A stretch of DNA of 49,331 nt from Eimeria necatrix (GCF_000499385.1 NW_013652942.1:1-49331); one strand, 5' to 3'. Positions 37,899 to 49,331 are shown, counted from the first letter of the stretch. Notes: generated from the letters alone by a model not told the origin. Translations and numbers: made by a program.

Positions 37899-37970
37899 GG
37901 GCTGTTCCGGGAATTGAACCCGGGACCTCTCGCACCCTAAGCGAGAATCATACCACTAGACTAAACAGCC
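37899..37970 (-). tRNA. tRNA-Pro (anticodon AGG)
   Basis: A complete 72-nt cloverleaf reads on the - strand. The seven-base acceptor stem is perfect (GGCTGTT with AACAGCC, discriminator C). The anticodon stem CTCGC/GCGAG encloses loop TTAGGGT, giving anticodon AGG at 37936-37938, which decodes CCN proline codons after A34 is modified to inosine. The internal promoter boxes are intact: A box TAGTCTAGTGG at 37953-37963 and B box GGTTCAATTCC at 37910-37920. There is no intron. CCA is not encoded, as expected for a nuclear tRNA gene. A degenerate copy is at 26999-27069. The gene lies between two diverged direct repeats. Confidence 0.97.
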
Positions 37971-38160
37971 TGATGACACATGATCTGGACTTTCTCATCA
38001 TGCCTAAAGACGCTGTCCTGCCCTCCAGATGTGGCCTCCCCCACGATTTCGCATTAATTCTGTGACACCCGCAGCACGGCACTCAGCTGTAAACTGTCTT
38101 CCACGCAATTCGTGCTGCCCATCCAAAATTTGGTGCTTTTTCCTCCGCTAGCTCACTTCC

Positions 38161-38331
38161 CGCCGCACACCATCAGAGCAGCTGCCTCCAGCGTTCCCCA
38201 ACAGGTTCGTCAATTATTCATAAAAACCTTCCTCCACGTCCGGTCTGACCACGAGAAAGAACACAGCTCCATCCGGTGGAAGCCGCAGCATGCGCAGTTG
38301 CTGGGAACACAAAGTCTGCAGCGAAAGTGGT
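38161..38331. repeat. Diverged direct repeat, right of the tRNA gene
   Basis: Partner of 37709-37885, same orientation, about 450 bp downstream. After the shared A-rich end it continues into unrelated sequence and has no tRNA gene attached. It may be a partial local duplication of the tRNA flank or a pair of old repeat elements. Confidence 0.6.
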
Positions 38332-41189
38332 AAGAGCTCTAGCTCCTTCCGGAGTGCCACTAATACACTCCGCCTTAATCCTGTCAGAGTGTTTCGTGGC
38401 TAGTCTGCTTTGTAATGTTGGTTGCATGCACGAAGTTCCTCGCGTGAATATATGTAAGCTTGTGAAAACTTTTGCAAGTAGAGGAGCGCAGACCGTACTG
38501 TGCTTAGATCGAGGCGCCTATTAAGGGACTAGAGGACTACGGGCAGTACTGCCGTGTCGTGCTCAGGACATGCCGTACGCCAACCATGTGCTTTAAGGAC
38601 CGCGCTTAGAGGCAAGAGCCTGCGCTGTTGGAAAGCTCGATGAAATGCCTGCAGTCTTCTCATTATGAGGGCGTTGAGAACTTCTGAGCAATGGTGGATA
38701 TGCCCAGGCCAAAAGATCGTGTTTCAGAGGTCATGAACTCTCGGAATCTGGGTCAGCTGAGGTTTTGTACTTCAGCGTGGAACTTACCGAGCTGCTCACT
38801 TGCCGATGTTCTTGCATTTGAAAGTAAACTTTAGGTTTCCTGTAAATGCCGGAAGCTTTGCAGGTGTTGTGGTGAAATGTTTAGTAGGCCTCTTGCGCGG
38901 TCGCAATACTCTTCGGCGCGACGAGTGCAACTCAGAAACTCACTGCGAAAAAAAGTGAGTGAGACCACTTAATCTCTTAAACAGACTACGATTTGGTGCA
39001 TCATGCTTATCTGCTGTATTCTTCAGCAACTGGGGTACTGCTGCGGAGAAGCAGCGCCAAAACGGATGTGCAAATCTTCGTAGCTTTCACTGAACTTCAC
39101 TGAACCATACAAGCTGCGCTACAGCGAGTAAGCTGAGCTTTTCTGCATCGTTTCACAGTGGTATCAGTGTAGACACTCCTCTGCAGGCTCGGCACGACAA
39201 CTTCACACGTTATTCTGTTCACGCCTTTCGGAACAGCTCACGCTGGTGCCCATCGGGAAAGCATTTGTTCCCGTTATAGATTAGCGGCCGCAGCGTGTCT
39301 CCCCAAAAATCCTTACTTCCTATACTTGTACTTCCTACCGCTGGCTGCTAAGGCCTGCAGTAAACCTCAGAAAATTATCAGCTCTAGCCTACAGTCTGTC
39401 TCCCACACGTAGGTGGTTCGGGAGAGGTGCGCAGAGCTACAGCATTGATCTGTTCGTCACAGGACACATTAACAGGCACGCGGAGCTCAGGGCGGATGAG
39501 CAGTATATGTAAATAAGGTTTAGCTGGACAGTACCAGAGCGACAGCAAAAGAAGCCGAATGCAGTGGCAGGCGATATACAGGTAGCAACTTCGTCGTGAC
39601 ACTTAAACACCAGAGCAAGCGCGCGTTTCAGTCCCCACCCAGCACAGAGAGCGATTCGGAAGCTTGAACAAAACGTCCCCTTTGCGATATTCCGCTCCAT
39701 CAGCAAGCCCACGCACACGTTTCGGGCACGAGACCGATATTGTCCAGGGCAGGCACAGCTATGTGTCGACAGGGGAAGATCAGAAAAAGGAAAAAGTAGC
39801 TTTCGCAATGCTATGCAGCCTTCAGCAGTTCAGCATTCAGCACTTGCATTAACAGCATCAGTCCACCAACTAATTGCCACCCAGTCCTTCCATCGCGAAA
39901 GCAACGCCCAGTCGCCAGTAGCCGTATTGTTCTTTGAAGCTTACTTCTGTCGTTCAAGATGTTGCAACGTATTTGCAAAGGTGTTTACGAGCTCGTGGTT
40001 CGTACGAGCAAAACAACCCCCGGATATTTAGTGTTTGTTGCAAGACACTGGATACAGGCAGTTGCATTTCATCTGAAATTCAGAAAACTTGGCAGCTGCT
40101 GGGAAGGTTATTGGGGACAAATTCCATAGTACTTTGTGTTGTAGTGACGAAAGTCCCTGCCTGCGATGCACTTTGGACCGTCTCCCCACCACATCGTTTC
40201 TTCTATAAACGAAATTTCGGCTTTGTTTTGCCAGTGTGCGGCTTCAACTTGAATCCCAATATCCAATGCTACAGCGACTGTTCCCAGTTTTTGTGGCAGT
40301 GAGACGTTTGTTCGTCATGGCGTAATATTGCACAACGGAGTCCGAAATCCATGTTAACAAATGATACTGCCGCTGGAATGTGACGATGTACCTCCAGCAT
40401 AGCATCCTGCGAACATGGAAATGCCCTAGGAAAATCTCATGTCTTTCGCACCCTTCTAAAGGAACGTGGTGCGCCAGTAGCGACAGAACGCTCGATGAAT
40501 GCAGCCATTCACAAACTCCATATTGGTCGGTACACCTCGTAGATACAGCGTTGTCTATTCATCGGAAGTGCAAGCCCGCTATGACCAGTGCAGGTCTCAG
40601 TGTAGCTCCAAAGCATGGCGTTCCTGGCAGGAGCCGACAGGGCCAGACAGGAACACTCCTTTGGGCAAGCCACAAGCCACTACACAAACTACGCTGAACA
40701 GGACCGATTTTTGTACGTCCAAGAACTACGCTTAAACTACTTTTTTGGCAATCGCAGAACCCACTGACGCTAGAACACGCCTTTTTGGGCCTGCATGCAA
40801 AATTCACTGAAGTCCTCGTCTCAGCGCTTCGCCCTTTTAAAAGAGTTGCTGTATCTTGTACTTCCAAGAAAATCATATTGCATATGTATTTTGTTGCCGA
40901 GAGCCGTATACGTCACGCGAAAAGCCTGCGGAGGCTTGCTTAATGCTCACCTAGCTCCACTGTAGTGGAACTGCTCATATACTTCATTGGTGATTTGTGT
41001 ACTGAAGACATATCTGGCGGCACCGAAACAAATAGTTATTGGCTTTTTACCTTTGAACATCTGAGGTCCTTCCCAATGCTAGCAGAAGTCGGTAGAAACT
41101 GAGGCCAGCCGAGCCGCTGCGCATTCATCGTTTTTCTGTGGGAAAGTCGAGCCTACTATTTGCAGTCTAGTCTTCGTATTGATGCGACA
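38332..41189. other. Intergenic DNA upstream of the U2AF gene
   Basis: No gene was recognised. A 122-codon + frame at 39934-40302 and a 123-codon - frame at 39437-39808 are the longest; neither shows a known domain. The promoter and 5' UTR of the U2AF gene must lie in the last part. An ATG at 41182 precedes the chosen start by 8 nt, out of frame. On a spliced transcript it would open a 29-codon upstream frame ending at 41382 in exon 2. Confidence 0.45.
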
Positions 41190-44055
41190 ATGCCGCCTTC
41201 CGCGGCGAGTGACGATGGCCCCGAAAGGAGGAGCCGCAGTCGGTATGCCTCTTGCCCAGAGTATCTCCCCGTGCAGTTTCTTCTTAGGTTACCGTGTTGA
41301 AGCTCACATCTGATGCCGCGACTTTTTGGGCACTATGCATGGGGTTTATGCAGGTCTCGCAGTGTGGAAGATCGCCGTGTAGAAGTAGCGGGGGATTGTG
41401 CGGAGGGGGGCTCCGACTCCGCAGCTGTTGTTGCGGCAGCTGCAGCTGCTGCTGCACGTGCTGCAGCGGCGCGAAAGGCAGCAGGAGATGATAAGAACTC
41501 TACGCTAACACGGCTTATGCCAGCAGCGAGCAAGATCAGGACGACTTACGCCCCTGTCGTCTCTGTACAGGACGCTGCTGCTGTTGCAGCAGCTGCTGCA
41601 GATGCCCGCACCAAGTTAGCACAAAGTCTTAATGCGATGTTTCAGCCTCCTCCACCCTCTTCGCCGCCGCCTGCTGCCGAGGGAGGGGGGAATGGCGGCG
41701 CTCCGCCTCCGCCATCGGGGGCGCCACCAACCGCGCATCCGGCGGCACCATCGGCTCGTGCAGTTACGCACTCTGAGTCAGATCGAATTGCACGCCGGCT
41801 TTTCATCAGCAACATCCCTCCAGGTTAGCGTAAGCCGGACTTGCTTTGCAGGGACGCTGCTCGGTAATGTCCGTGAAACTATAGAATTCGCATTGGAAAC
41901 TCCAGCAGTTTCGTTTCATTGTTGGTCTGACGAATTTCAAGGTCTCTCGCATATTCACGTTACGTATGAGGTCGCTTGTGTTTGTTTTTGGAGCATCTCA
42001 GGCACAACTGAGGCAGATATCTGTGGTTTCTTCAATGGCGCGTTACTTGCGGTAAATGCTCAGACGGGCTACACCGACTTGTCTCTTGCTAGTGACAAGC
42101 CGCAGTTGCTGCCAGTAGAAAGGTGTGAAGGCCTCCAAGAAAATAGCCGTCATTGTTTCCTGGATCTGAGGTCTCATGAGTGGGTTGTTCTGTGCCTCAA
42201 ACTAGACGGTAAGCTTGCCGTGACTTGCGTACCCATATATCACATTGAAGGTTGTATGATGGCGTAGATCAGCTGCAAACTGAGTTTTTGGGGGCATGAT
42301 ATTGAACTGGGTAAAAGGGCTGCTTTGTGCGATGCGCTTTAGGTATTACTTTCAACAACAACTCCCTCAAAGTGATGAGACCGAAGGAATACGTGCAGCC
42401 TCCAGGGGGCGACCCCGCGAAGACTGTCCACATACCAGAGTTAGAGAGAGGGACAAAGTGAGGCCTTAATCTTGTGGCACTTGACTACACGGTTAAGCGC
42501 ATGAGACGTTTGCAGACTTCTTCCGAAGCTGCGCGCATGTAGCCAGTAGCTGTTCCATCGGTAGTGCACTGCATGCCCAGTGGCGCTGCGCTGCACAGAC
42601 CACAGCAGAACGAGGTCCGCGCCACAGCGCCACCGAGGAGTGCAGATTGCAAGCTATACATCCAGAATTTGCCACCGGAGATGGGAGAGGATCAAGTATG
42701 TGCAGCATCCAGACAACTTCCGAACCATACAATGATTCCTTCCGCTGAATTTCGCGCTGATCCTTGCAACTGGCGAGAAGGCCAGCACGAACAAGCGGCG
42801 ATATCGTTATTAAAACGTGTTCCATAGCGGTTTATGCTGTGTATAGGTACGTGACTTGCTTGAGCAGTTCGGGAAACTACGAGTTCTCAACTTGATTAAG
42901 AACAGGCAAACTGGGAAGCATCGTGGCTACGGCTTTTTCGAGTATGAAGACCCAGAAGTTACGGATCAGGCCATAGATGTGAGTGGGGAAGCAAAGCAGA
43001 CATAACTACTGTTACAGTGTGGTTTACACGTCTTAGATAGTGTCGTGGCGTATCACTGTATTAATATGCGAACTCAGGCTTTAAATGGGTTCGTATGTGG
43101 CGCAAGCGTGCTAAGCGTCCAGCGGTCCAACTTCATGCCTGATCTGCTTCCGACTAAACAGCATACAACAGAGGTCACTGCTTTGCCGTCATCAACTTCC
43201 TACGCTGTTTTGTCTGATCCTGTCGTAGCTATTCAGGTACGTTATGCCGCTCATTTTTATTGCCTCAGACGGTCTATTGCCGTCCTTTTAGAATGCTTTG
43301 CAAGTGATTTTCAAACTGTCGACACGGGCACTCCCGGTTGGTCAGAGCCGTATCTCACTCGCATGGGGACAGTCCCTGTGTTCATAAACGGTGTAAAAAA
43401 CGGCATGTGTTTGAGCACTTTCGCTAGTTTGTCGTTACAGGTTCGAGCTGGACGAACGATTGGTGAAAAGCCTTCTCGTGTTGTACAACTTCTGAATACA
43501 ATTTATCCTGAAGATATAGTAAGGAACAGCTGCTGAGTATAGTTTTCAAATGGTCCAGTCACCTTGGGATACGCTGCTGCTCTTGTAGGAATTATTGCTT
43601 GCGCTCAGCGCACAGATTCCTCGTCCTATGTGTAACATTCTTCTACAGATGACAGACTCAAGCCACGAGGCAGCAGTCAAAGATATTCGCTCAGAAGCAG
43701 AAAAGTATGGGCCTCTTGAAGAGGTCCTTATTCCAAGACCTAACGAAGACCTGTCCTACAAGCCAGGTGTAGGGAAGGTGGGAATCAGAGGATCCTTTTT
43801 CCTTGTCGTTTTGTGCCTTTTGGCTTTTACTATTCCCGTTTGCTTATCTAGACACTGCATGCTGCTGCTTTACGGGCTTCAGTGCTTTGCGGAATATTCC
43901 TGTACTTTCAGGTCTTCTTGGTGTACGGGGACGTCACATCGGCACGCAGGGCACAGTACATGTTGAACGGTCGCCGTTTTGATCAGACTCGTGTAGTGTG
44001 TGCGGCGTTCTTCCCTGAGCAAAAGTTCAAGGACGGCCAGTACACTCTGACATGA
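41190..44055 (+). CDS. U2AF2: U2AF large subunit (U2AF65), splicing factor, ten exons
   Basis: The coding exons are 41190-41242, 41354-41823, 42002-42208, 42343-42457, 42581-42695, 42847-42978, 43078-43236, 43441-43518, 43649-43777 and 43912-44055, giving 533 codons in frame; every intron is GT..AG. The protein binds the polypyrimidine tract before 3' splice sites and recruits U2 snRNP in the nucleus. Residues 13-26 are a tiny RS segment that reads through the first splice junction, which supports the start at 41190. Poly-Ala follows (about residues 41-60 and 90-100), then a Pro/Gly-rich stretch. RRM1 runs about 165-255 (RNP2 LFISNI at 167; RNP1 RHCFLDLR at 224 is degenerate). RRM2 runs about 304-385 (LYIQNL at 307; canonical RGYGFFEY at 346). 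The C-terminal UHM runs about 428-530 and keeps RRF at 507-509, the R-x-F motif that grips a tryptophan of partner SF1. Human U2AF65 has 475 residues; the extra length is N-terminal. The exon 5 acceptor (42580) was chosen for frame and is the weakest junction. Confidence 0.93.
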
Positions 44056-46150
44056 AGACACAGCAACCATGTGATATATTCTCTCTTCAGTTGGTGCCTG
44101 CAAAATCTGTAGGAAACTGCCGCATCACAAGTGGGGAACCTCAAAACGATTCGAGATGCTTTTGTGGTTGGTACATTTCAGTGCTTATTCGCTCAGTGGC
44201 AGTATGTTCGAAGCATTTGCTGTGAACTAGCTCCGTTGCTCCGTTGGTCCGTTGCTTTGATCAATCTTTTGATTGTAGAGAGGAAAGCGGGCAGGATTAC
44301 AACGTGGACTTCAAGTAGGTGGGAAATTGTGGTCCGTGAAATATTAACCGTAATCACACTGGCGTTATTTCATTCACGGTTCGATATTTGCTTTTCTGAT
44401 CGTTGTCGAAGCTGCTTCGAGTGTTGTAAAGTTTTGTTTTAATGGTGCTCGAATGTTTGCGAAGAGGGTACCGGGGAGGCCCTGACGGGATGCTAGACAT
44501 TCCCAGCAATAGTGACAGCGCATTGAATGGTTCAAGCCTTGTGCAGGCCAGAGCTCTGCATGTAACCATGAGTATCCGCGGTGCACAAGGTTGAGTGGGC
44601 TTGAAAAACTGCTACTGTAGGAGGAAACGACGATGAAAGCCACAGCAGTAAATTCCTGCGCAGTCCCTTACTACCTCGACATTGATTTCGTGCATTCAGT
44701 GGAAATTCTTGTGTTTCCTCCACACCAACTCCGTGCATGCTAGTGGGGCACTGCACTGTGAAGAACGCCACTGATGAGGCCTTCAACCTTATCAGTGGCA
44801 TCAGACGAAGACTTCCGCGCTCTTGTTGCCTGTGGGGGATGGTCGTACCTGTTTGTCAAGGATTATCCCCTCTCCTCAGCGCTTTTTGAAGACTTTCAGA
44901 GTATGCGCAGTAATGGGTAAGCTTCCAGAGGACTCAAACAGCTAAACGAGGCACTACATACAACGATATGCGCCACAACAAGAAACGGCCGCAAAAGCCT
45001 GAGCACGCAGTCCTGTAGTTCGATACCAGAAGGAAGGCTGACGGCCTGAGTCAGGCCTATTGTGAACCATCAAGGTCAACAATTTCAGCAGTGCACCGTT
45101 AGCTTCACCTGCAGCTACGCTGCATGTAGGCTGTAAGCAATGTGATTGCAACTCGTGATAGGCTTTGACACATCTTAGAGGCTCTCCAGGCGGAGTTGAG
45201 CTGCACCGAATTTGGGGACGAGAATAAATGCTAATCAATGCCCGCAACGAACTAGCATGATACGCTATCCAATACTCCGAAGTCCGTTCCTCTACGGCGA
45301 AACGACACAGGGACGGCCAGGGAAGACGTGCCGGGGACTTCACCGGCAGTCAGCACAGTTGTTTGGCGTTGGCCGCCGGAATTGCGCTAGAGACTGTCGT
45401 AGTGGCATTTCTATCTTGGCTATAGTGTACTCGGAAGAGGGATCTGTTGAGTCTACTTAAGCTCCTAGGCCTCCAGGGGTGTTTCAGCCCTCTCAGGTTG
45501 AGAGCATCCAGTTTGCCTGAGGTTCCCTGACGCATTTCATGTTTATTTATCGTGTATATTCGAAGCGCGGTAGAGTGGTCTTGGGCTGAAGCACTTCATA
45601 CAACTGAAAATTTATCGGGAGCGCGTCGGCCTGTCTAGCTCCTCGCTCCGGGACAAGCAGAACACGCAGCCACTGCCGTACCTAAGCGTGTAGCCCAGAA
45701 AACTATAAGCTCATGGAACATTAAGGACCTATGTTACATCTGCTTATGAGCACCTTCAGAGTCTGCAGTGCACTGCTGTCTGTCTGCAGGAAGAACAGGT
45801 GTTGTACCAACAGGCACTCTGCACTGCCCAGCACTGCACTTCTGCGCCCCAACAACCTCCAGAGGGCATAAAATCTGGAATGAAAACGATTAGAGCTAAA
45901 TTAAAGAAGTTCCACGTAAGCAAAATCGGGTTCGTAATAGAAGGCGGATGGTGCCCAGCAGCTAGGCCAGAGTAGCTGACGCCGTTAGCTCTTACATGGA
46001 CGCCAAGAAAGATAAAACGTTCTTCCTTCCAAGATTGCCCAGTGCTCAAGCCAAATTTTATTTTATACTCTTTGCTGCATGAGTTTATGCCTTGATGGAA
46101 TACAATCATCCAGGAAACAATGTAGACGTGGAGCTACGAGTAACTCGCTA

Positions 46151-46232
46151 GAACTGGGGACTGTTCTAGAAGTCCTTTGTACTGTATGTAACTTACTACA
46201 ATTGGGGACTGTTCCGGAATTCCATTGTACCT
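46151..46232. repeat. 48-bp period tandem pair
   Basis: GAACTGGGGACTGTTC at 46151 and CAATTGGGGACTGTTC at 46199 start two related copies of about 34 bases. Each continues through a T/G-rich stretch containing TTGTAC. Confidence 0.65.
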
Positions 46233-47772
46233 CACGTTCACTGAAACTGCATAAAATAATCTTCCGGAATTGCGAGACCCCTGTAGCCCCACGCACCAGT
46301 GCCCCCGAGTCATGGAGCTGTCCAGCTTATGAAAAACGTGTGAATCCCTGGCGACTCCTACATTTCAGCGGGTAACCTTAAAACAGGCCAGAAGGAGTCA
46401 ATGCACTGCAGCCGGAGTGGAGGAAGACAATTTGGGCTCGCAATAACCTCAGCCCCCTGGCACTGTGGATTGTTGGCTGTCCTATGAGTATTGATTTTAC
46501 GTGAATGCATGAAGGCTGCTTACACTCCGTGGCGACAAGTCGCTACTACCACTTGGAGTTAATGGTAATTTGCCCAGCGTCAGAAGGAGGATTATACGTG
46601 CAACGCTGAACAATATTCATGGCTTTATTTGTACTTTTCGTGATGGTTGACTCATGGGCGCAAACATGGCGGAGGGCGTTTTCCTCACGAAATCCGCAGC
46701 ACGGGGTGTTAGAAAGAGGACGCTTGCAACCCGCTGAGCCATCTCCTCCGTATTCAGTAGAGAAGGCTAAGGAGGCTAATAAATAAAGTTTGAAGTTTAG
46801 CCGGCAAAATAGTAGTGTGCACTAGGAGACCACGGCCAACTGGAGAAAAGCTCATGTGGAGAGATTTTTGGGGTCACACTGGCTGGCTTCCACCTACTTC
46901 GAGAAGCATGTTTACAGCTAGTCTCTCAAATAGTGAGTTTCATTTCCAAGAGTAGTTCTCGTTTTCTTAGAGCACTGGAAAAAACACTCTACGCGCGTCC
47001 AAGTAACTGACAGCGTTAAAGCTTATGCGAATCAAAACGAAGACAATACAGACTGCAATAGAGTTGGACCACCACAAACGGGCCTCCTTACGACGGAAAG
47101 TGATTCTTCATTGAACAAGCTGCAGGCAAGAGAAAACAGCAGCGGCGTGCTATATGCAAAACTTGAAGGGCTAGCTAGCTTACTACAACTAAGTATTGTA
47201 TGCTGTCTATTTTCGTGTGCAGGAGGACGCTGGACCAGGACATGCAGTCCATTAACCAAGAGGAAAGGAAGCCACAAAGAAAAATACGCGGCAAAGAAGC
47301 ACACGGAGTGAAATATTGAAACTAGTGTTAGAGACCCTAGGGGAAAAATGAATGTAATCTGGAAAAGAGCTTTAGCGATCAGAGCCATCCACGTATTTGT
47401 GCAGGCAATGCCTCAATCGTTTAAAAAAAGCTCTGAATTAGCAAGAATTAAAAAGCATGGTGTAAGAATCCCAGGACAATTCCCATAGCTCGACAAAAGT
47501 GCTAGAGCGTGTCTTCCAAAAACACATAGGTGAAAATGTAACCCTTGGTCATTATACTATCCTGGAGTTGCTGCTTAGCAAAACAAAAGGAAAACGCTAT
47601 AAAATCAAACCCACGTTCTAGTCCTGTTACGGGAAAAATGGCTCGTTGGGTCAGCACCATTTTTATTATACATACACCCGAAATGCCTGCGGACTCAGAA
47701 TCCACAGCTGCAATGCCATGAACATGAACGAAGTGACAAGGGATTCTGCGTCGAATAACACGAAGTCTACAA

Positions 47773-47816
47773 TCAACAGCACTTGAGCGTGTCTTCAACA
47801 GCACTTAAACGTGTCT
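47773..47816. repeat. 22-bp tandem duplication
   Basis: TCAACAGCACTT(G/A)A(G/A)CGTGTCT is present twice head to tail, with two differences. A related AGAGCGTGTCTTC string lies near 47504. Confidence 0.75.
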
Positions 47817-48910
47817 TCAAAAATTAAGGCATGCATGGCATGGGTACCTGCATCTGCATTTGATGGATGGATGGGCTTCTGTGCTCTGCAAACGCATGCA
47901 AGGCGCACAATCCCATCAATGCACTTTCCATGCACTTTCATGGGATGTGACATCTACCATTCCTCTTCCGGCATTTAGTCAGTCATAATCAAACGGACTT
48001 CCTGTAGCACAAGATTATGTATCTTTCACAGAGTTGCAATTATGGCCAGGAGATAAAGCACCTGTATTGGAGAGCCGCCGCTTCTATATCAGGACATCAG
48101 TACATGATGCACACTAATCGTGCAGGTATTTGGCTAAACAGAGCTACAAAGCAAATGAAAAGCCTTTATTACATCTTATTCTTACTGATATCTCCACAGC
48201 CACAGTCAAAAGTGCCCTTGTTCAATGCATGCTGATTCGACAAGTTGCGTACTATGTTGGAGCACCGTTTCTACCTATAAATTGCTTACACATGCATTTT
48301 GTAAATAGTAATACCCACATAACTGGGAACACAGAGGAGCGAGAAGAAAGCAGCAGCAGACAAAAGAATGACAACACAAACAAACCCACCAATGCATCTA
48401 AACATTTGCTACCGAATAACCAGCTATAGCCACATCCTCGCAATTTCTTCCACTGGCAAACATCCAACAAACTTTCTGTAGGCTCGAAGCGTAGCTCAGT
48501 GATTCCAACCTACCTTCTTCAATTTAGTTGGCAAGTCCTTTGAAAATGCAACAGCGTTGCCAGCGCTAGGGCATTGCATATACCACTCCCGCAAGAAGGA
48601 GGTTTGATAGCCCTACATGCTAGTTTTTCGCATTCAGTTTAATGCACATCCTTAATGTTTAAAATAGAGTGCACTCAGTCACTGCGCATGCAGGTCTGCG
48701 CTGCTCACCTACGTTTCTTGTTATCTGCACGGAGGGCAAACGTGCATTTGGGGGCGCAAGCCTCGTTGAGTTATCAAAGCAACTCTTTCGGGAAACCTTG
48801 ACCACGGGAAATGGCTCCAAAGTGCAAACTGTTCTTGAGTTACATTCAGGCAAACCGAAAAAACGCAAGAGGCAGACAAACTAACACACATGCACAAGCA
48901 ACCGCATACG

Positions 48911-49000
48911 CACATACACACACGCACACACACACACGCACACACACACAGACACACACACACACACACACAGACACACACACACACACACTCACACTCA
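48911..49000. repeat. (CA)n microsatellite
   Basis: A nearly uninterrupted CA dinucleotide tract, broken by single G and T substitutions (CACGCA, CAGACA, ACTCAC). Such tracts vary in length by replication slippage. Open frames through it (His/Thr or Cys/Val-rich) are artefacts of the repeat. Confidence 0.97.
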
Positions 49001-49331
49001 AACATAACATAGGGCCGAACCAACACTTAGGATGTCCAACCGGAAGATGAACGACTGTGCCGCAGCGAAAACATTACTGTGCAAACACAGAGTACTTGAC
49101 AATGCAGTTCCCTACGTCCCCAGAAATCTCAGTCAAGTAAAAGCCACTGACTTCATACAAGCCAGAAAGTATAACACAACGTTTCAGGCATTTCAGCAAC
49201 CAACCTCCATAGCAGACAAGAATTCGCATCCACTGGATACAAAATTCGTGCTGCGAGTGGTTTTGCACATATCTGCACCATGGTATTTGAAAACAGTGTT
49301 GCCTACCTGCCGCATCTTTTAATTTTCATAG
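49001..49331. other. Window end, no gene supported
   Basis: A + strand frame of 96 codons (49032-49322) reaches almost to the window edge. It has no recognisable domain. It could be part of an exon that continues outside, but nothing seen here supports that. Confidence 0.35.

Larger units (their letters stand above)
44056..48910. other. Intergenic DNA downstream of U2AF, short tandem repeats
   Basis: No further gene recognised. The 3' UTR of the U2AF gene begins here, but I cannot place its end. Short tandem pairs occur at 46151-46232 (period 48, core GGGGACTGTTC) and 47773-47816 (period 22, core TCAACAGCACTT). Open frames of up to 129 codons on the - strand (for example 44954-45343 and 47032-47388) match no family I know and lie opposite other frames. 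Confidence 0.4.

Noticed and set aside
37418..38065. 215-codon + strand open frame, the longest in the window
   Set aside because: It begins without ATG, runs through a T-rich tract that mimics membrane segments, and reads antisense through the intact tRNA-Pro gene. It has no family match.
39437..40302. Open frames of 122-123 codons upstream of U2AF
   Set aside because: No domain, no conserved motif, and competing frames on both strands; could be chance.
41333..41533. Ala-rich - strand frame opposite U2AF exon 2
   Set aside because: GCA/TGC repeats encode Ala in one frame of both strands; this is the shadow of the U2AF poly-Ala tract.
48721..49026. Cys/Val-rich - strand frame and His/Thr-rich + strand frame
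   Set aside because: Both are translations of the CA microsatellite.
1..49331. CRISPR array, prokaryotic operon or phage-defence system
   Set aside because: No regular repeat-spacer array, no bacterial-style gene clusters or ribosome binding sites; the GT..AG introns and tRNA type show nuclear eukaryotic DNA.

Overview
This is nuclear eukaryotic DNA that is very poor in genes. I can support one intact protein gene, one intact tRNA gene, one tRNA pseudogene and one decayed LTR retrotransposon. The protein gene has nine short introns with GT..AG ends (about 100-205 nt) and a long poly-alanine and proline/glycine insertion. That combination, together with a Ty3/gypsy (chromovirus-type) relic, suggests a coccidian apicomplexan close to Eimeria. 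This is an inference from gene style; no species marker is present.

Layout. Positions 1-850 are strongly G+T-rich on the + strand and hold two copies of a repeat unit about 494 bp apart; the window starts inside one copy. From there to about 34.8 kb no coding gene is recognisable. The DNA is a patchwork of old duplications: a 331-bp tandem pair at 5.26-5.92 kb, a pair of long diverged direct repeats (about 22.98-25.72 kb and 27.33-29.03 kb), and another pair about 816 bp apart at 29.2-30.25 kb. Between and inside these lie several inverted repeats able to form hairpins (12.74, 26.33, 27.88 and 28.59 kb). A tRNA-Pro(AGG) pseudogene lies at 27.0 kb, next to the second long repeat.

From 34.8 to 36.1 kb is a frameshifted Ty3/gypsy Pol relic on the + strand, with RNase H and probable integrase pieces. 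It is followed by a broken Ala/Thr-rich coding-like fragment. At 37.9 kb an intact tRNA-Pro(AGG) gene sits on the - strand, between two diverged direct repeats of about 160-180 bp.

At 41,190-44,055 (+) a ten-exon gene encodes a 533-residue U2AF large subunit, the splicing factor that binds the polypyrimidine tract at 3' splice sites. It has a very short RS segment, a poly-Ala and Pro-rich N-terminal region, two RRMs and a C-terminal UHM domain. The last 5 kb holds only short tandem repeats and a (CA)n microsatellite.

The identified genes do not form a pathway. The tRNA and U2AF are housekeeping genes set in repeat-derived DNA. I did not find a convincing new biological system. The most interesting observations are the U2AF N-terminus, which has no tryptophan ligand motif, the fold-back inverted repeat inside the duplicated block, and the tRNA-Pro pseudogene.
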